Shown here piece after piece: positions 44,458 through 53,441 of a DNA stretch of 64,000 nt (positions are counted from its first letter, which is position 1; every line of letters begins with the position of its first letter). The notes under the pieces were generated by a model. It did not search any database. It was not told the DNA's origin and saw nothing but the letters and a program-made list of their open reading frames with translations. The translations under genes were made by a program, and so were the position numbers. Source of the DNA: Chryseobacterium sp. GTDB lineage: Bacteria; Bacteroidota; Bacteroidia; Flavobacteriales; Weeksellaceae. The DNA is taken from assembly GCF_008014695.1 (NCBI RefSeq), contig NZ_VOXE01000001.1, forward strand, positions 682,001 through 746,000, written 5' to 3'.

Positions 44458-44831
44458 ATGACAGAAAAACCGATCAGCAGACCGCAGCGCACTATTTTTG
44501 GGGCGAGCAGTGTGAGAGCTGGATCCTGGCCGACACGCCCGGGCTTTCCGTGAAGCAGGAAAAAATGCCGGCCGGGACACGGGAGCAGCTGCATTTTCAT
44601 ACCGAGGCGCAGCAGTTTTTCTACGTGCTGAAAGGTACGGCGACCTTTTACTCAGACGGGCAGACCACCACGGTCGGTGAACACCAGGGCATCCTGATCC
44701 ATCCAAAGACCCCGCATTATATTGCCAATGAAACGGCCGGGGTGCTTGAATTCCTTGTCATCTCGCAGCCGTCGACCAATGCAGACCGGACGGAGCTTGA
44801 TGCCTCGCAGGAGCCTTCAGCCGCTGTATGA
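44458..44831 (+). pseudogene. Cupin protein with frameshift at a poly-A tract
   Basis: The 3' reading frame (from 44550, GTG) encodes the cupin end GTREQLHFHTEAQQFFYVLKGTATFYSDG...ILIHPKTPHYIANETAGVLEFLVIS. Upstream in the same frame HYFWGEQCESWILADTPGLSVKQEKMP continues the cupin, but no start codon precedes it before a stop at 44421. ATG at 44458 lies in a different frame and continues ACA GAA AAA then A5 to 44469. Adding one A to that run would join MTEK to TDQQTAAHYFWGEQ, giving a normal 124-residue cupin. So either one base is missing or the gene is mutated. Confidence 0.75.
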
Positions 44832-45046
44832 TCTTTTATCCGCAAAGCGCAGTTTTGCCGGAAATATACCCCTTTGTCCGAATTTGGTGCGGATGTCCGA
44901 TTTCAGAGTACAGTTGGGGTGAAGTATCCCCGGGGTATCCTGCTCTTTGCAAGCATTCCCAATGGTAAAGAGCCAAGTAAAAAGGAAAAAGAGTCAAGGA
45001 AAAGGAAGGGCGAAGTACTCAAAGACGACTGCATAAGATCAATTAA

Positions 45047-45088
45047 AAAAAGGAATCCGTCTCAGAACTGAGGCGGATTCCTTTTTTT
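45047..45088. terminator. Long bidirectional terminator
   Basis: AAAAAGGAATCCG (45047-45059) and CGGATTCCTTTTT (45074-45086), continued inside by CTCAG/CTGAG around AA; nearly uninterrupted 18-bp stem. Confidence 0.88.
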
Positions 45089-45100
45089 ATTTAGAATGAG

Positions 45101-47185
45101 CTATTCTCTGTTCTTAACAAGAACCCATCCAGAGAATTTTACCGGGGTTTTGGCTGCATTCGGCTCGTTCCATGTTACCGAATACCAGTACGTGCCAGTA
45201 GGTAATGGTCTGTCAATAAGTTTTCCGTCCCATTTATAGCCGTTCGATTTATCTGCCTGGAAAACTTTACTTCCGTAACGGTCATAAACATTGAAGACCA
45301 GGTTTTGTTTGTAAGCCAGGGCTGAATAATCTACTACATCATTTACTCCGTCGTTATTTGGAGTGAGCACATTTACCAGGTTCGGAACGGTAATTTCAAC
45401 AGCGATAGGCTCGCAGTCATATGAATCTTTAACATAGATCATGTTTTTCCCTCTCGGTACGTTTGTAAAAGTGTTGGAATCCTGCCACAGAAGATTGTCC
45501 AGAGAGTATTTGTAAGGTGGCGTGCCTCCCATTAGACTCACTGTGATGGTATTGTTTGCAATATCGATTCCGGAAACAACAGGACCTGAAGATGCTGAAA
45601 CCGTTACCGTCTGTCGGGTTACACATCCATTAGCTGTAAGATTTACCCAATAGTAACCTACGCTTACATTTGATATAGAAGAGGTCGTTGCGCCAGTACT
45701 CCACAAGTATGTGCTGAATCCAGGGCCTGCATCAAGCGTCGTGGTATCTTCTGCGCAAATGATTTTATCCTTTAAAATTGCCGAGTATTTTGGAGGGGTC
45801 ACATTAAGGGTGATTTTTGAAATCCCTGTGCAGCCGTTTGCGTTGGTACCCTTCACATACACCACTGTGTTTGGTGAGATGAAAGCAGCCGCAGGAGAGA
45901 TCGCATTTGTTCCGTTGACCGCATCAGTATAGGAAGGATAATAGGTTTTTGTTACCGCACCGCCGCCAACTGTAGCGTTATTCAGATTAAATAGTCCTGT
46001 AGAAGGATTTGCCTCGATAAAGCATGTGGTTAGGGAAGCATCGTTCATCACCACAACCGGATAAAATTGAAGGGTAATGGTGCCGTAGTTCGTACAGTTT
46101 TGAGTGGTAGTGACTTTCATATAAACCGTTGCCGGAGCTGCCGATAAAAATGCAGCAGGGTTTGTAATGGGATTTACGCCATTATTCATGTCAGTTATCG
46201 TGCGGTAATACACCCGTGTTGCCGTTGGATCTGCATACATGGCGGTTGAAACTGAGGTAAGGTCGAAGACCCCCGTTCCAGCATTGTTATTGTTACAAGC
46301 CTGAACTGTTGCATTGTTGACCGTAATTGCACCCTGTATAAATGTAATTGTTCCGGTCTGGGTACACTTATTTATCGGATTAGCAGGATTTAACGGATCA
46401 GTATAATGAATTGCATAATAATACGTATTGGCTGTATTCACAGTAACCGTTGTAATAGGATTACTGTTGGTTAAAGCATCATTGGTGTTATAGTGGTATG
46501 TTACGGAAAAGTTTGTATTCCCATTGATGATTCCGGCAGAGAGCGTTGTGAAATCAAAAATTGCCGGATTGGTACAGATGGTAATTACCCCATTGTGATC
46601 GGGACCGGGAGCAATAAAAGGATTAGGACTTATTGCAGGATCATAGAAAGGAGAAGCCATCGTTGCCGTTCCTCCCCAAGTTAGCGAAAACGGTGCGGTA
46701 GTCGTACTTCCTGCGCCCACCCAGTTATCAATGTATAAATAATAAGTTTGACCTGCCAACACATTCATGTACTGACAATATGGAGTTGTTGAACCTCCCG
46801 CAGCACTAATCACTGTACTTGTCATATTCAGACCCGTAGAAGCGCCAACCCCAATAACCGTAGCCGCATTACAGCGTATTGGTGACCCCAGGCTTCCGCA
46901 GGCAACATTAGGACCATAAACAGCCCAGTCATAATCTGCTGCCGGATCATTCGGGACAAGATTAAAGGTTAATGTTCCGCTTGTAGCAATTGTTATTTTA
47001 TACCAGATCGAATTATGTTCACCAGAACTCAGACATCCTCCCAAAGATTCATTGACTGCGCCAATACCGGTAGGACTGTACGTAATATTCGAGTTTCCAC
47101 AAACCGATAATGCGGTAGAGCAATCTGCCTGAGAAAAAAAAGTTTGCGAGATCAGGAAAATAATGAAGAGTACAATTTTTTTCAT
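45101..47185 (-). CDS. Large T9SS type B (gliding-associated C-terminal) protein
   Basis: 694 residues. Signal peptide MKKIVLFIIFLISQTFFSQ. N-terminal domain of about 170 residues (ADCSTALSVCGNSNITYSPTGIGAVNESLGGCLSSGEHNSIWYKI...YYLYIDNW) resembles the secreted Bacteroidota binding domains found before Ig-like or SprB-type repeats; repeated beta segments follow. The C-terminus VLTPNNDGVNDVVDYSALAYKQNLVFNVYDRYGSKVFQADKSNGYKWDGKLIDRPLPTGTYWYSVTW is the type B T9SS signal (gliding motility-associated C-terminal domain). A surface protein; role unknown. Repeated short matches flank it (see findings). Confidence 0.87.
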   Translation of the reverse strand: MKKIVLFIIFLISQTFFSQADCSTALSVCGNSNITYSPTGIGAVNESLGGCLSSGEHNSIWYKITIATSGTLTFNLVPNDPAADYDWAVYGPNVACGSLGSPIRCNAATVIGVGASTGLNMTSTVISAAGGSTTPYCQYMNVLAGQTYYLYIDNWVGAGSTTTAPFSLTWGGTATMASPFYDPAISPNPFIAPGPDHNGVITICTNPAIFDFTTLSAGIINGNTNFSVTYHYNTNDALTNSNPITTVTVNTANTYYYAIHYTDPLNPANPINKCTQTGTITFIQGAITVNNATVQACNNNNAGTGVFDLTSVSTAMYADPTATRVYYRTITDMNNGVNPITNPAAFLSAAPATVYMKVTTTQNCTNYGTITLQFYPVVVMNDASLTTCFIEANPSTGLFNLNNATVGGGAVTKTYYPSYTDAVNGTNAISPAAAFISPNTVVYVKGTNANGCTGISKITLNVTPPKYSAILKDKIICAEDTTTLDAGPGFSTYLWSTGATTSSISNVSVGYYWVNLTANGCVTRQTVTVSASSGPVVSGIDIANNTITVSLMGGTPPYKYSLDNLLWQDSNTFTNVPRGKNMIYVKDSYDCEPIAVEITVPNLVNVLTPNNDGVNDVVDYSALAYKQNLVFNVYDRYGSKVFQADKSNGYKWDGKLIDRPLPTGTYWYSVTWNEPNAAKTPVKFSGWVLVKNRE

Positions 47186-47344
47186 ATGAGCTTGGGTTTA
47201 AGGTTAAAGACTTATCAAATATATAATTTTTAATTATAATTACTGAATAATAATCAACTCATCACCTTTAATAGTGATAAATATATGCCTTTTTACTCAT
47301 ACTCCTGCGATTACTTCTATGACGACTCTATAGAAGAATCAAGA

Positions 47345-47430
47345 GCCAAGTAAAAAAGAAGAAGAAACAAGTGGTTGAATTTCTCGTCATTTCGCAGCCG
47401 ACGATCAATGCCGGCCGGACGTAAACCGAT
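47345..47430 (+). pseudogene. Decayed 3' copy of cupin gene
   Basis: GTTGAATTTCTCGTCATTTC and the following CAGCCGACGATCAATGCCGGCCGGACG parallel the cupin end at 44752-44800, and the preceding AGAGCCAAGTAAAAAAG parallels sequence at 44971-44995. The copy is short, with an immediate stop in the cupin frame, so it is a remnant. Confidence 0.6.
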
Positions 47431-47492
47431 GCTTAAGATCAGGAAAAGAGGGTTGAATTAAAAAACCTATATTTGACTTATATTACATCATA

Positions 47493-48377
47493 TTGATTCA
47501 ACTCCCCTTTATCCCTGATCAAATCTATCATCGAAGAAATGATATACATTTGCCGTATGGGGGCAACTGGCAATCGGGCATCGCTCCATCAGCATCTACC
47601 CCCTACATTTTTATTTTCACCGGAAGTTCGGGCTCTCAGCATGGCTACGAGGATGGGTGGGACAATCCAAATGTATTTTCCTATACAGGAGAAGGACAGA
47701 TCGGAGATATGCAGTTCACGAAAGGAAATCTTGCGTTAAGAGATCATAAACGAAATGGAAAGCGGGTATTTTTATTCGAACAGCATAAAAAGGGGTATGT
47801 GAAATTCGTTTCAGAGGTTGAAGTCATTGATGTGGACTATTTTGAAACGTATGATCGTTCCTCTGAACCTCGGATTGGGATAAAATTCTTTTTTCAACGG
47901 AAAGGGATTTCTGTTCCTTACCGTCTAGCCCTTATTTCTCCTGCAGTTGATAGGTTTGAATCCAACGCATTATATCATCCCTCTGAAACCCAAAAAGAGC
48001 GCTTCGTCAATACTCGGGTTGGGCAGGGAGCATACAGAAAGAGAATCATTCATCGGTGGGAATACAAGTGCGCCGTTACAGGATTTGATAATCTTCAGGT
48101 TTTGGTGGCGTCGCATATCGTACCGTGGGCACAAGCAGATGACCGGCAGAAACTGGATGTTCATAACGGCATCTTATTATCTCCTGCTTACGATGCATTG
48201 TTTGACCGAAATTTAATCACCTTCGAGAATTCAGGGAGAATCATTCTATCCAATGCCATCGAGAAAGAAGCTTTTCTAAAAATAGGGATCACAGGTATTG
48301 AACGAATTAAAAATTTAAGTGCGTATAACCATCACTATCTGGATTCACACAGAAGTAGATTTCTATCGAACGAGTAA
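47493..48377 (+). CDS. McrA-like SRA-HNH restriction endonuclease (type IV)
   Basis: 294 residues from TTG (47493-47495); no nearby ATG is in frame. Residues about 5-120 read IYHRRNDIHLPYGGNWQSGIAPSASTPYIFIFTGSSGSQHGYEDGWDNPNVFSYTGEGQIGDMQFTKGNLALRDHKRNGKRVFLFE, the SRA-like modified-base reading domain of ScoMcrA-type enzymes. The C-terminus holds an HNH nuclease: CAVTGFDNLQVLVASHIVPWAQ...NGILLSPAYDALFDRNLITF. It should cut DNA carrying modified cytosines. The Streptomyces protein also has a phosphorothioate-binding domain, which is absent here. It stands alone, without a methylase. Confidence 0.85.
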   Translation: MIQLPFIPDQIYHRRNDIHLPYGGNWQSGIAPSASTPYIFIFTGSSGSQHGYEDGWDNPNVFSYTGEGQIGDMQFTKGNLALRDHKRNGKRVFLFEQHKKGYVKFVSEVEVIDVDYFETYDRSSEPRIGIKFFFQRKGISVPYRLALISPAVDRFESNALYHPSETQKERFVNTRVGQGAYRKRIIHRWEYKCAVTGFDNLQVLVASHIVPWAQADDRQKLDVHNGILLSPAYDALFDRNLITFENSGRIILSNAIEKEAFLKIGITGIERIKNLSAYNHHYLDSHRSRFLSNE

Positions 48378-48526
48378 GTGATTTCAAATGGTAATGAGTT
48401 CCCTGGCAAGTTGCTGTTTACAAGTGGGTTTAGTTGGCGCTGTTTTATGAAGAATCCTAACTTTCAGTGGGTGCGAAGTCTGAAGGCTTTGAGCAGCTGG
48501 ATTTCCTACATAAGAAAGGATGCCTT

Positions 48527-48770
48527 CTAGGCATCCTTTTTCATTTCTACACCGATCCATTCTACCGGTATATCCTTTAGGAAATAGTCGAGCCAATCGT
48601 GCAGGCGCCGGGAAAGGTCGGCCTGGGCCTTATCATCCGTCATCCCATGGCCGTTGTTTTTATAGAACAGGGCAATCACCTTCTTATCATTCCTTTTCAG
48701 GGCATTGTAAAATGTCCGCGTATCCTGCCAGTCTACATGAATTTTGGATGATTGCGAATTCGGGGAATGG
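48527..48770 (-). pseudogene. Remnant of S9 family peptidase (C-terminal end)
   Basis: The minus strand encodes about 80 residues ending at TAG 48527-48529: SSKIHVDWQDTRTFYNALKRNDKKVIALFYKNNGHGMTDD... then HDWLDYFLKD..., the C-terminal part of a prolyl-oligopeptidase-type hydrolase (S9), where H of GHG is the catalytic His. No start, nucleophile or N-terminal part is present. Nearby open frames are noise. It is a 5'-deleted fragment. Confidence 0.65.
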
Positions 48771-49082
48771 TGTGAGGCTGGCTTTCCGTTTGCTGCAATG
48801 CTCTCACTTCGCTTCTCAAAAAGCGAGATTGCTTAATTTTTTGTTGCTGTCATTGACTTCGTCGAATCTTCAAGCTGCAAAAAATTACAGAAAACACAAG
48901 TACCTTTTGCCATTCAGTCCGCATATGATCGCCGTGCAAAAAACAGGATCACATGGAAATTGACCCTGATGAAAAGGGCTTCTAAAAGCGGCTGAATATC
49001 AGGCATTTCCAATTACTGATCTCCTGCGCTGTCACTGATGCCCTTTTTCAGATCACAAGAAAGGGATAGATCATAAAAAGCA
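48771..49082. other. Region without gene
   Basis: About 310 bases between the S9 remnant and the histone H1-like gene's terminator. It contains CGCTTCTCAAAAAGCGAGAT (imperfect hairpin) and no credible gene. Confidence 0.45.
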
Positions 49083-49112
49083 AACCCCGCTTTAAAGCGG
49101 GGTTGTTTTTTT
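49083..49112. terminator. Bidirectional terminator of histone H1-like gene
   Basis: AACCCCGCTTT (49083-49093) and AAAGCGGGGTT (49094-49104) abut without a loop in the drawn pairing; T-run on plus side GTTTTTTTT and a short U-run on the minus side. Confidence 0.75.
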
Positions 49113-49118
49113 TAAGTC

Positions 49119-49295
49119 TTATTTCTTCGACTCCTCTACCGAAACTTTTCTGAAGTCTTTGAACAGTTTGCTCAGTTCAAGGGCTGATTTTCTTGCTCTT
49201 GTCCCGGCAGCCTTGTTTCCTTTTTCGGATTGCTGATCAGCTTCGTTTGAAAATACTTCGAACTCTGCATTAATTTTTTCGATTAGTTCTTTCAT
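49119..49295 (-). CDS. Histone H1-like (Hc1-type) protein
   Basis: 58 residues: MKELIEKINAEFEVFSNEAD then NKAAGTRARKSALELSKLFKDFRKVSVEESKK. Short Lys-rich amphipathic helical protein matching the histone H1-like proteins known in Bacteroidota and Chlamydiae (Hc1 family). Probably binds and compacts DNA or RNA in the cytosol. Start chosen at the only ATG, 49293-49295. Monocistronic, with its own terminator. Confidence 0.85.
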   Translation of the reverse strand: MKELIEKINAEFEVFSNEADQQSEKGNKAAGTRARKSALELSKLFKDFRKVSVEESKK

Positions 49296-50018
49296 AAATG
49301 AATGGATTTGAAATTAATTTATCAGCAAATATAGTGGTTATAATGGTCCCATGCCTATTTTCGACTCCAGTTTAGGTAAAAATTATTCAGGTATGGACTT
49401 GCTGGACCAGGATGAGTGTGCTTCGTCGGCGTTCCGACTGCTCGCGATGACAGGATGAAAAGGAATAGAATGAATTCAGAAGCAGCGTGAAGAATCTTCA
49501 CTCATTTCTTTGCTGGTACACCCTTTTGCACTCCCGGAAAATCTCAAAAAACAAACCCTTCCGGCGTATGATTTTTTTTATTTTGATAAGGATCATCCGG
49601 AGCAGAACAGAAGTTTCTATCAGCAAAAAGCAGAGCGCCTCCGAAGGTTGAACTGTTTTTACCTGCACTTCCCAAATGGTCTTTTTACGCCTGTTAAATC
49701 CTCCAAATACAAACACGCTAACTGCTGAAGATCATTTAATAAGATGATCAAAATCGTTTTTTTTTAACAACTGCCGGCGTACTATTGCAGTACTTTCTGA
49801 TCCCGGCTTCAACTGAATTTATCGGGTGCCCTTAAAAATTCAGAAATGAACAGATCAGAGGGGAACGGAATCTGTAATGACATGCAATCACCGGTATCTG
49901 ACCATTCAGCTCTGAAGGCTTTGCGGGAAAGATCATGATGAAAGGACCGATCCACCGGTCAACTGATTCCGGAAAAAAATGTTTGAATAATAAAATATTA
50001 ACCATTAAAATTAAAGCA
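49296..50018. other. Region without recognisable gene
   Basis: About 720 bases. It contains TTCGTCGGCGTTCCGACTGCTCGCGATGACAGG (49420-49452), which resembles the dispersed GC-rich hairpin elements common in Bacteroidota. The two weak open frames at 49498-49728 overlap on opposite strands and lack recognisable features. I call no gene. Confidence 0.45.
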
Positions 50019-50402
50019 ATGGAAAATACACAGACCATTTACGAGTTACACGAAGACCACAAAACATGGTTAAACAAACTGCTGTTTTACACCGATGAAC
50101 TGTCGATCATGAACAACCGCATTTCAGAAGTGGCCATGAAGAACTCAGCGGAAGAAGTACTTTCGTCAGCGGAGCATTTTAAAGATCAGATCCGGAAGCA
50201 AAAGGAACAGGTCGATATCCTGAGCCAGGGCATTAAGGATCACGAAGCCTTTCTTGAAAAAGCGGCAGAGGACCATCCTGCAACGATCGAGAAAGAAAAA
50301 TTTCCGGACCATCAGAAACACCGCTCAGGTATTGAGGCATTTGAGAAATCATACAACGGCCTGCGGGCGGACCTGATCCATTTCCTCTCCAGGTGGATGT
50401 AA
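50019..50402 (+). CDS. Hypothetical helical protein
   Basis: 127 residues from ATG 50019 (ENTQTIYELHEDHKTWLNKLLFYTDELSIMNNRISEVAMKNS); the frame is open to 49935 but that part is not convincing. Predicted mostly alpha-helical/coiled coil with acidic and basic heptad-like runs. No known family recognised. It probably precedes the next small gene in the same transcript, 55 bases away. Confidence 0.6.
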   Translation: MENTQTIYELHEDHKTWLNKLLFYTDELSIMNNRISEVAMKNSAEEVLSSAEHFKDQIRKQKEQVDILSQGIKDHEAFLEKAAEDHPATIEKEKFPDHQKHRSGIEAFEKSYNGLRADLIHFLSRWM

Positions 50403-50457
50403 GTGATCAGGCTGCAGAACTCAAAAGCAGCATGAAGAAACAGCAGTTACCAATAAG

Positions 50458-50769
50458 ATGTTAGAATTAGGGAAACTGTACTTGCCGACCGTTCTGGCTT
50501 ACGACCCCGACCTCGGTAAAATCTTCTTTAACGGGCCGGAACCCGGGACCGATGTGTACAGTTATATGGCAGCGTGTACATTGGTGATCAGTTTTTCGGG
50601 ACCGAACGTTTATATTGACTATTCCTGCGACAACCTGAATTACCTGTCGGATCAGTTACAATTTAAAGACGGATGTATTGCAAAAGGAAGGCTGGATACC
50701 GAAAATTTTGAAGAAATTCAGAAACGGGCCCTTGACAACCTGGCTCCATTTATGGTTGATAAAGGGTAG
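50458..50769 (+). CDS. Hypothetical protein
   Basis: 103 residues: MLELGKLYLPTVLAYDPDLGKIFFNGPEPGTDVYSYMAACTLVISFSGPNVYIDYS. Possibly a small mixed alpha/beta fold; no family recognised and no signal. It lies between the helical protein and the pst operon. Confidence 0.5.
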   Translation: MLELGKLYLPTVLAYDPDLGKIFFNGPEPGTDVYSYMAACTLVISFSGPNVYIDYSCDNLNYLSDQLQFKDGCIAKGRLDTENFEEIQKRALDNLAPFMVDKG

Positions 50770-50885
50770 ATCGCGGGGCGCGGATGCCGAATGTTTACAC
50801 CACACGCTGATATTTTTTTACCTGTCCCCTGAAAAGATAACACTGCGTTAACATTTAAGTATCGTCATACCACTAACTTAGCGTT

Positions 50886-51713
50886 ATGAAATACGTCATG
50901 CCGCTATTGATGATTGTACTGTCTGCCTGTTCTTCCGGCCATGAGACTGTTAAAATCAAAGGCTCGGATACAGAAGTGAATCTTTCAGTCCTGCTGGCAG
51001 AGCAGTTTCACCGGACCAACAGTTCGCTGCTGGTTTCCGTTTCCGGAGGCGGTTCAGGATTGGGTTTTGCCTCTTTATTAAACGGCAATACCGACATCGC
51101 CAACTCTTCCAGAAGCATCAAAAAGGAGGAAGTCAATATGTTCAGGCATCAAAACATTGAAATCGATTCTTTTGTGTTTGCGCAGGATGCCATTGCTTTC
51201 GTCGTTTCAGATCAGCTTGGCATTGATTCGATTAGCACCGCAACTTTGTCCAGAATCCTCAGCAGTGCATATACCGACTGGTCGTTGGTCACCAATACCA
51301 CAATGCCCATCACAATTTACGGCAGGCAGAGCAATTCCGGAACCCACGACTATGTAAAGGATATTCTGAATATTAAATTTTCACCCTACGCGAAGCAAAT
51401 GAACGGGAACGCCCAAATTCTGGAAGCCATTAAGGCAGATGCTTCGGGTATCGGTTATGTAAGTGCGGGCTATATTTTGAACGGCAATGCCGACGGATTG
51501 AAAATCCTGACGGTGTATGATGGCAAAGAGAGGGCCATCTCGCCATTGGATACAGAAGCCATCGCATCAGGCGAATACTTTTTTCAGCGGCCGCTGTTTC
51601 AGTATTACCGTAAATCCAACTATCAAAAAATAAAGCCGTTCCTGGATTTCGAAAAATCGGCCGCCGGAGCCAAAATCATCCGACAGTCGGGCTATTATCC
51701 TGTTATGAAATGA
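50886..51713 (+). CDS. pstS: Phosphate ABC transporter substrate-binding lipoprotein
   Basis: 275 residues. Lipobox LSAC (Cys15). PstS features: VKIKGSDTEVNLSVLLAEQF (phosphate-binding loop GSDT), FVFAQDAIAFVVSDQ and YGRQSNSGTHDYVKDIL. Binds phosphate in the periplasm and delivers it to PstCA. First gene of pstSCAB; its stop overlaps the pstC start (ATGA). Confidence 0.93.
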   Translation: MKYVMPLLMIVLSACSSGHETVKIKGSDTEVNLSVLLAEQFHRTNSSLLVSVSGGGSGLGFASLLNGNTDIANSSRSIKKEEVNMFRHQNIEIDSFVFAQDAIAFVVSDQLGIDSISTATLSRILSSAYTDWSLVTNTTMPITIYGRQSNSGTHDYVKDILNIKFSPYAKQMNGNAQILEAIKADASGIGYVSAGYILNGNADGLKILTVYDGKERAISPLDTEAIASGEYFFQRPLFQYYRKSNYQKIKPFLDFEKSAAGAKIIRQSGYYPVMK

Positions 51714-52588
51714 ATACAAGAAAGCGAGAGCAGATCGATGGTCTGTTTAACATAATTTTTAAAAGTACGGGGCTCATCACGATTGCGCTGCTGGCCGGTA
51801 TTTTTATCATGCTCTTTTCGAACAGCATCTTATTTTTCCTGAAGGTTTCGCCCATCGACTTCTTTACCGGCTCGCAATGGGACCCGGAAACCCATTACAG
51901 CATCGTACCCCTGCTCGTCAGCAGCCTGCTGGTTGCCTTGGGTTCCATGATTATCGCGGTGCCGCTGGGCATTTTTACCGCTGCCTATTTATCGGAACTC
52001 GCCCCAAAAAAGGTGCAGATGTTTCTGAAGCCCATCATTGAAATGCTGGCCGCCATTCCATCGGTAGCCATCGGTTTTCTGGGAATTGTACTGGTAGGTC
52101 CGGGCCTGTCTTACGTTTTCGGGATCCAAAACGGGTTAAACGCATTAAACGGTTCCATTTTACTGGCTGTTATGGCGCTGCCAACCATCGTTACCATCAG
52201 CGAAGATGCCATTAACGCCGTACCCCAGTCGCACCGGGAAGCATCACTGGCATTAGGGGCGAACAAATGGGAAACGCTTTTTAAAGTCACCATCCCGGCA
52301 GCACTTCCGGGGCTCATTGCTGCGGTGATGCTTGGGCTCGGAAGGGCTTTGGGAGAGACGATGACCGTGCTTATGGCCACCGGAAATGCAGCCGCAATGC
52401 CCAAAGGGTTTCTGGATTCCGTAAGAACCATTACCGCAACCATTGCCATAGAAATGGGAGAAGTGCCCTACCAGACTACTCATTACTTTGCCCTGTTTGC
52501 TATTGCTGCCTTATTATTTCTGATTACACTTGCTGTAAATTTTGCAGGTGAATTTTTTGCCAACCGTCTTCGAAAATTTCATGTCTGA
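51710..52588 (+). CDS. pstC: Phosphate ABC transporter permease PstC
   Basis: 292 residues with six helices. The binding-protein-dependent permease motif EAA...G is visible as SHREASLALGANKWETLFKVTIPAALPGLIAAVMLGLGRALGETMTVLMATG. Overlaps pstS by 4 bases and pstA by 1, indicating coupled translation. Confidence 0.92.
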   Translation: MNTRKREQIDGLFNIIFKSTGLITIALLAGIFIMLFSNSILFFLKVSPIDFFTGSQWDPETHYSIVPLLVSSLLVALGSMIIAVPLGIFTAAYLSELAPKKVQMFLKPIIEMLAAIPSVAIGFLGIVLVGPGLSYVFGIQNGLNALNGSILLAVMALPTIVTISEDAINAVPQSHREASLALGANKWETLFKVTIPAALPGLIAAVMLGLGRALGETMTVLMATGNAAAMPKGFLDSVRTITATIAIEMGEVPYQTTHYFALFAIAALLFLITLAVNFAGEFFANRLRKFHV

Positions 52589-53439
52589 TGATGATGCGGA
52601 AAAAAATTTACCTTATCCTGAACTGGGCGCTTCTTGGCGGCAGCACAGTCACTGTATGCTTATTCTTGGGTATTATCCTGTGGGATATTTTTTCAAAAGG
52701 ATATTCGAGCCTGTCGTGGGAATTCATCTCCTCTTTTCCTACCCACGGAATGACGCAGGGGGGAATTCTTCCGGCAATCATCGGCACTGTTTTGCTCACG
52801 TTTATTACGACGCTGTTTGCAGTTCCTTTTGGGGTCGCCTGTGCGGTATACCTGAATGAATATGCGAAACCCTCTTTGCTGACCAATATTATCCGTGCCT
52901 CCATCAGAAATCTGGCCGGTATTCCTTCTATCATTTACGGCTTATTCGGTTTGGCCTTATTTGTACAGGCCCTGCATTTGGGTACTTCCATCTTATCAGC
53001 GGGTCTCACCTTAGGCCTGCTGTCCTTACCCTATATCATTACCACGACTGAAGAAGCGTTGAAAAGAATCCCCAACAGCCTGCGCGAAGCAACACTGGCG
53101 CTGGGGGTCACCCAGGCGGAAACTATTAAAGATATTGTGTTGCCAAAAGCACTGCCCGGAATTCTGACCGGAGTGATCTTAACGCTCTCGCGGGCTGCAG
53201 GAGAAACCGCCCCCATTCTGTTTACGGGAGTGGCCTTTTACATCAACGGGGTCATTACTTCGCCTACTCAGGAATTTATGGCACTTCCCTACCATTTATA
53301 CATGCTATCGACCCAGCACAATGCAATAGAACAGGTCAGGCCGCTGGCATACGGCACGGCTACGGTTTTGATCCTGCTTGTGTTCCTTCTGAACAGCATT
53401 GCTTTTTATTTACGTTTTAAAAACAGAACCCAGGACTGA
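52588..53439 (+). CDS. pstA: Phosphate ABC transporter permease PstA
   Basis: 283 residues, six helices. Permease signature in RIPNSLREATLALGVTQAETIKDIVLPKALPGILTGVILTLSRAAGETAPILFTG. ATG at 52588 or 52591 is close to the pstC stop. Inner-membrane partner of PstC. Confidence 0.92.
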   Translation: MMMRKKIYLILNWALLGGSTVTVCLFLGIILWDIFSKGYSSLSWEFISSFPTHGMTQGGILPAIIGTVLLTFITTLFAVPFGVACAVYLNEYAKPSLLTNIIRASIRNLAGIPSIIYGLFGLALFVQALHLGTSILSAGLTLGLLSLPYIITTTEEALKRIPNSLREATLALGVTQAETIKDIVLPKALPGILTGVILTLSRAAGETAPILFTGVAFYINGVITSPTQEFMALPYHLYMLSTQHNAIEQVRPLAYGTATVLILLVFLLNSIAFYLRFKNRTQD

Positions 53440-53441
53440 CC

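Noticed and set aside
44458-44550. Programmed -1 frameshift in the cupin gene
   Set aside because: The run is GAA AAA in the upstream frame, not an X XXY YYZ heptamer, and no downstream stem-loop was evident; an indel is simpler.
47493-48377. A full restriction-modification system
   Set aside because: No methyltransferase or specificity gene is adjacent; the SRA-HNH enzyme is a stand-alone type IV enzyme.
48378-49118. Intact gene on the plus strand (147-residue ORF)
   Set aside because: The ORF is antisense to a peptidase-like fragment and has no family features; I call only the remnant.
49498-49728. Overlapping 72-residue ORFs on both strands
   Set aside because: No start context, no recognised family, mirror images on opposite strands.
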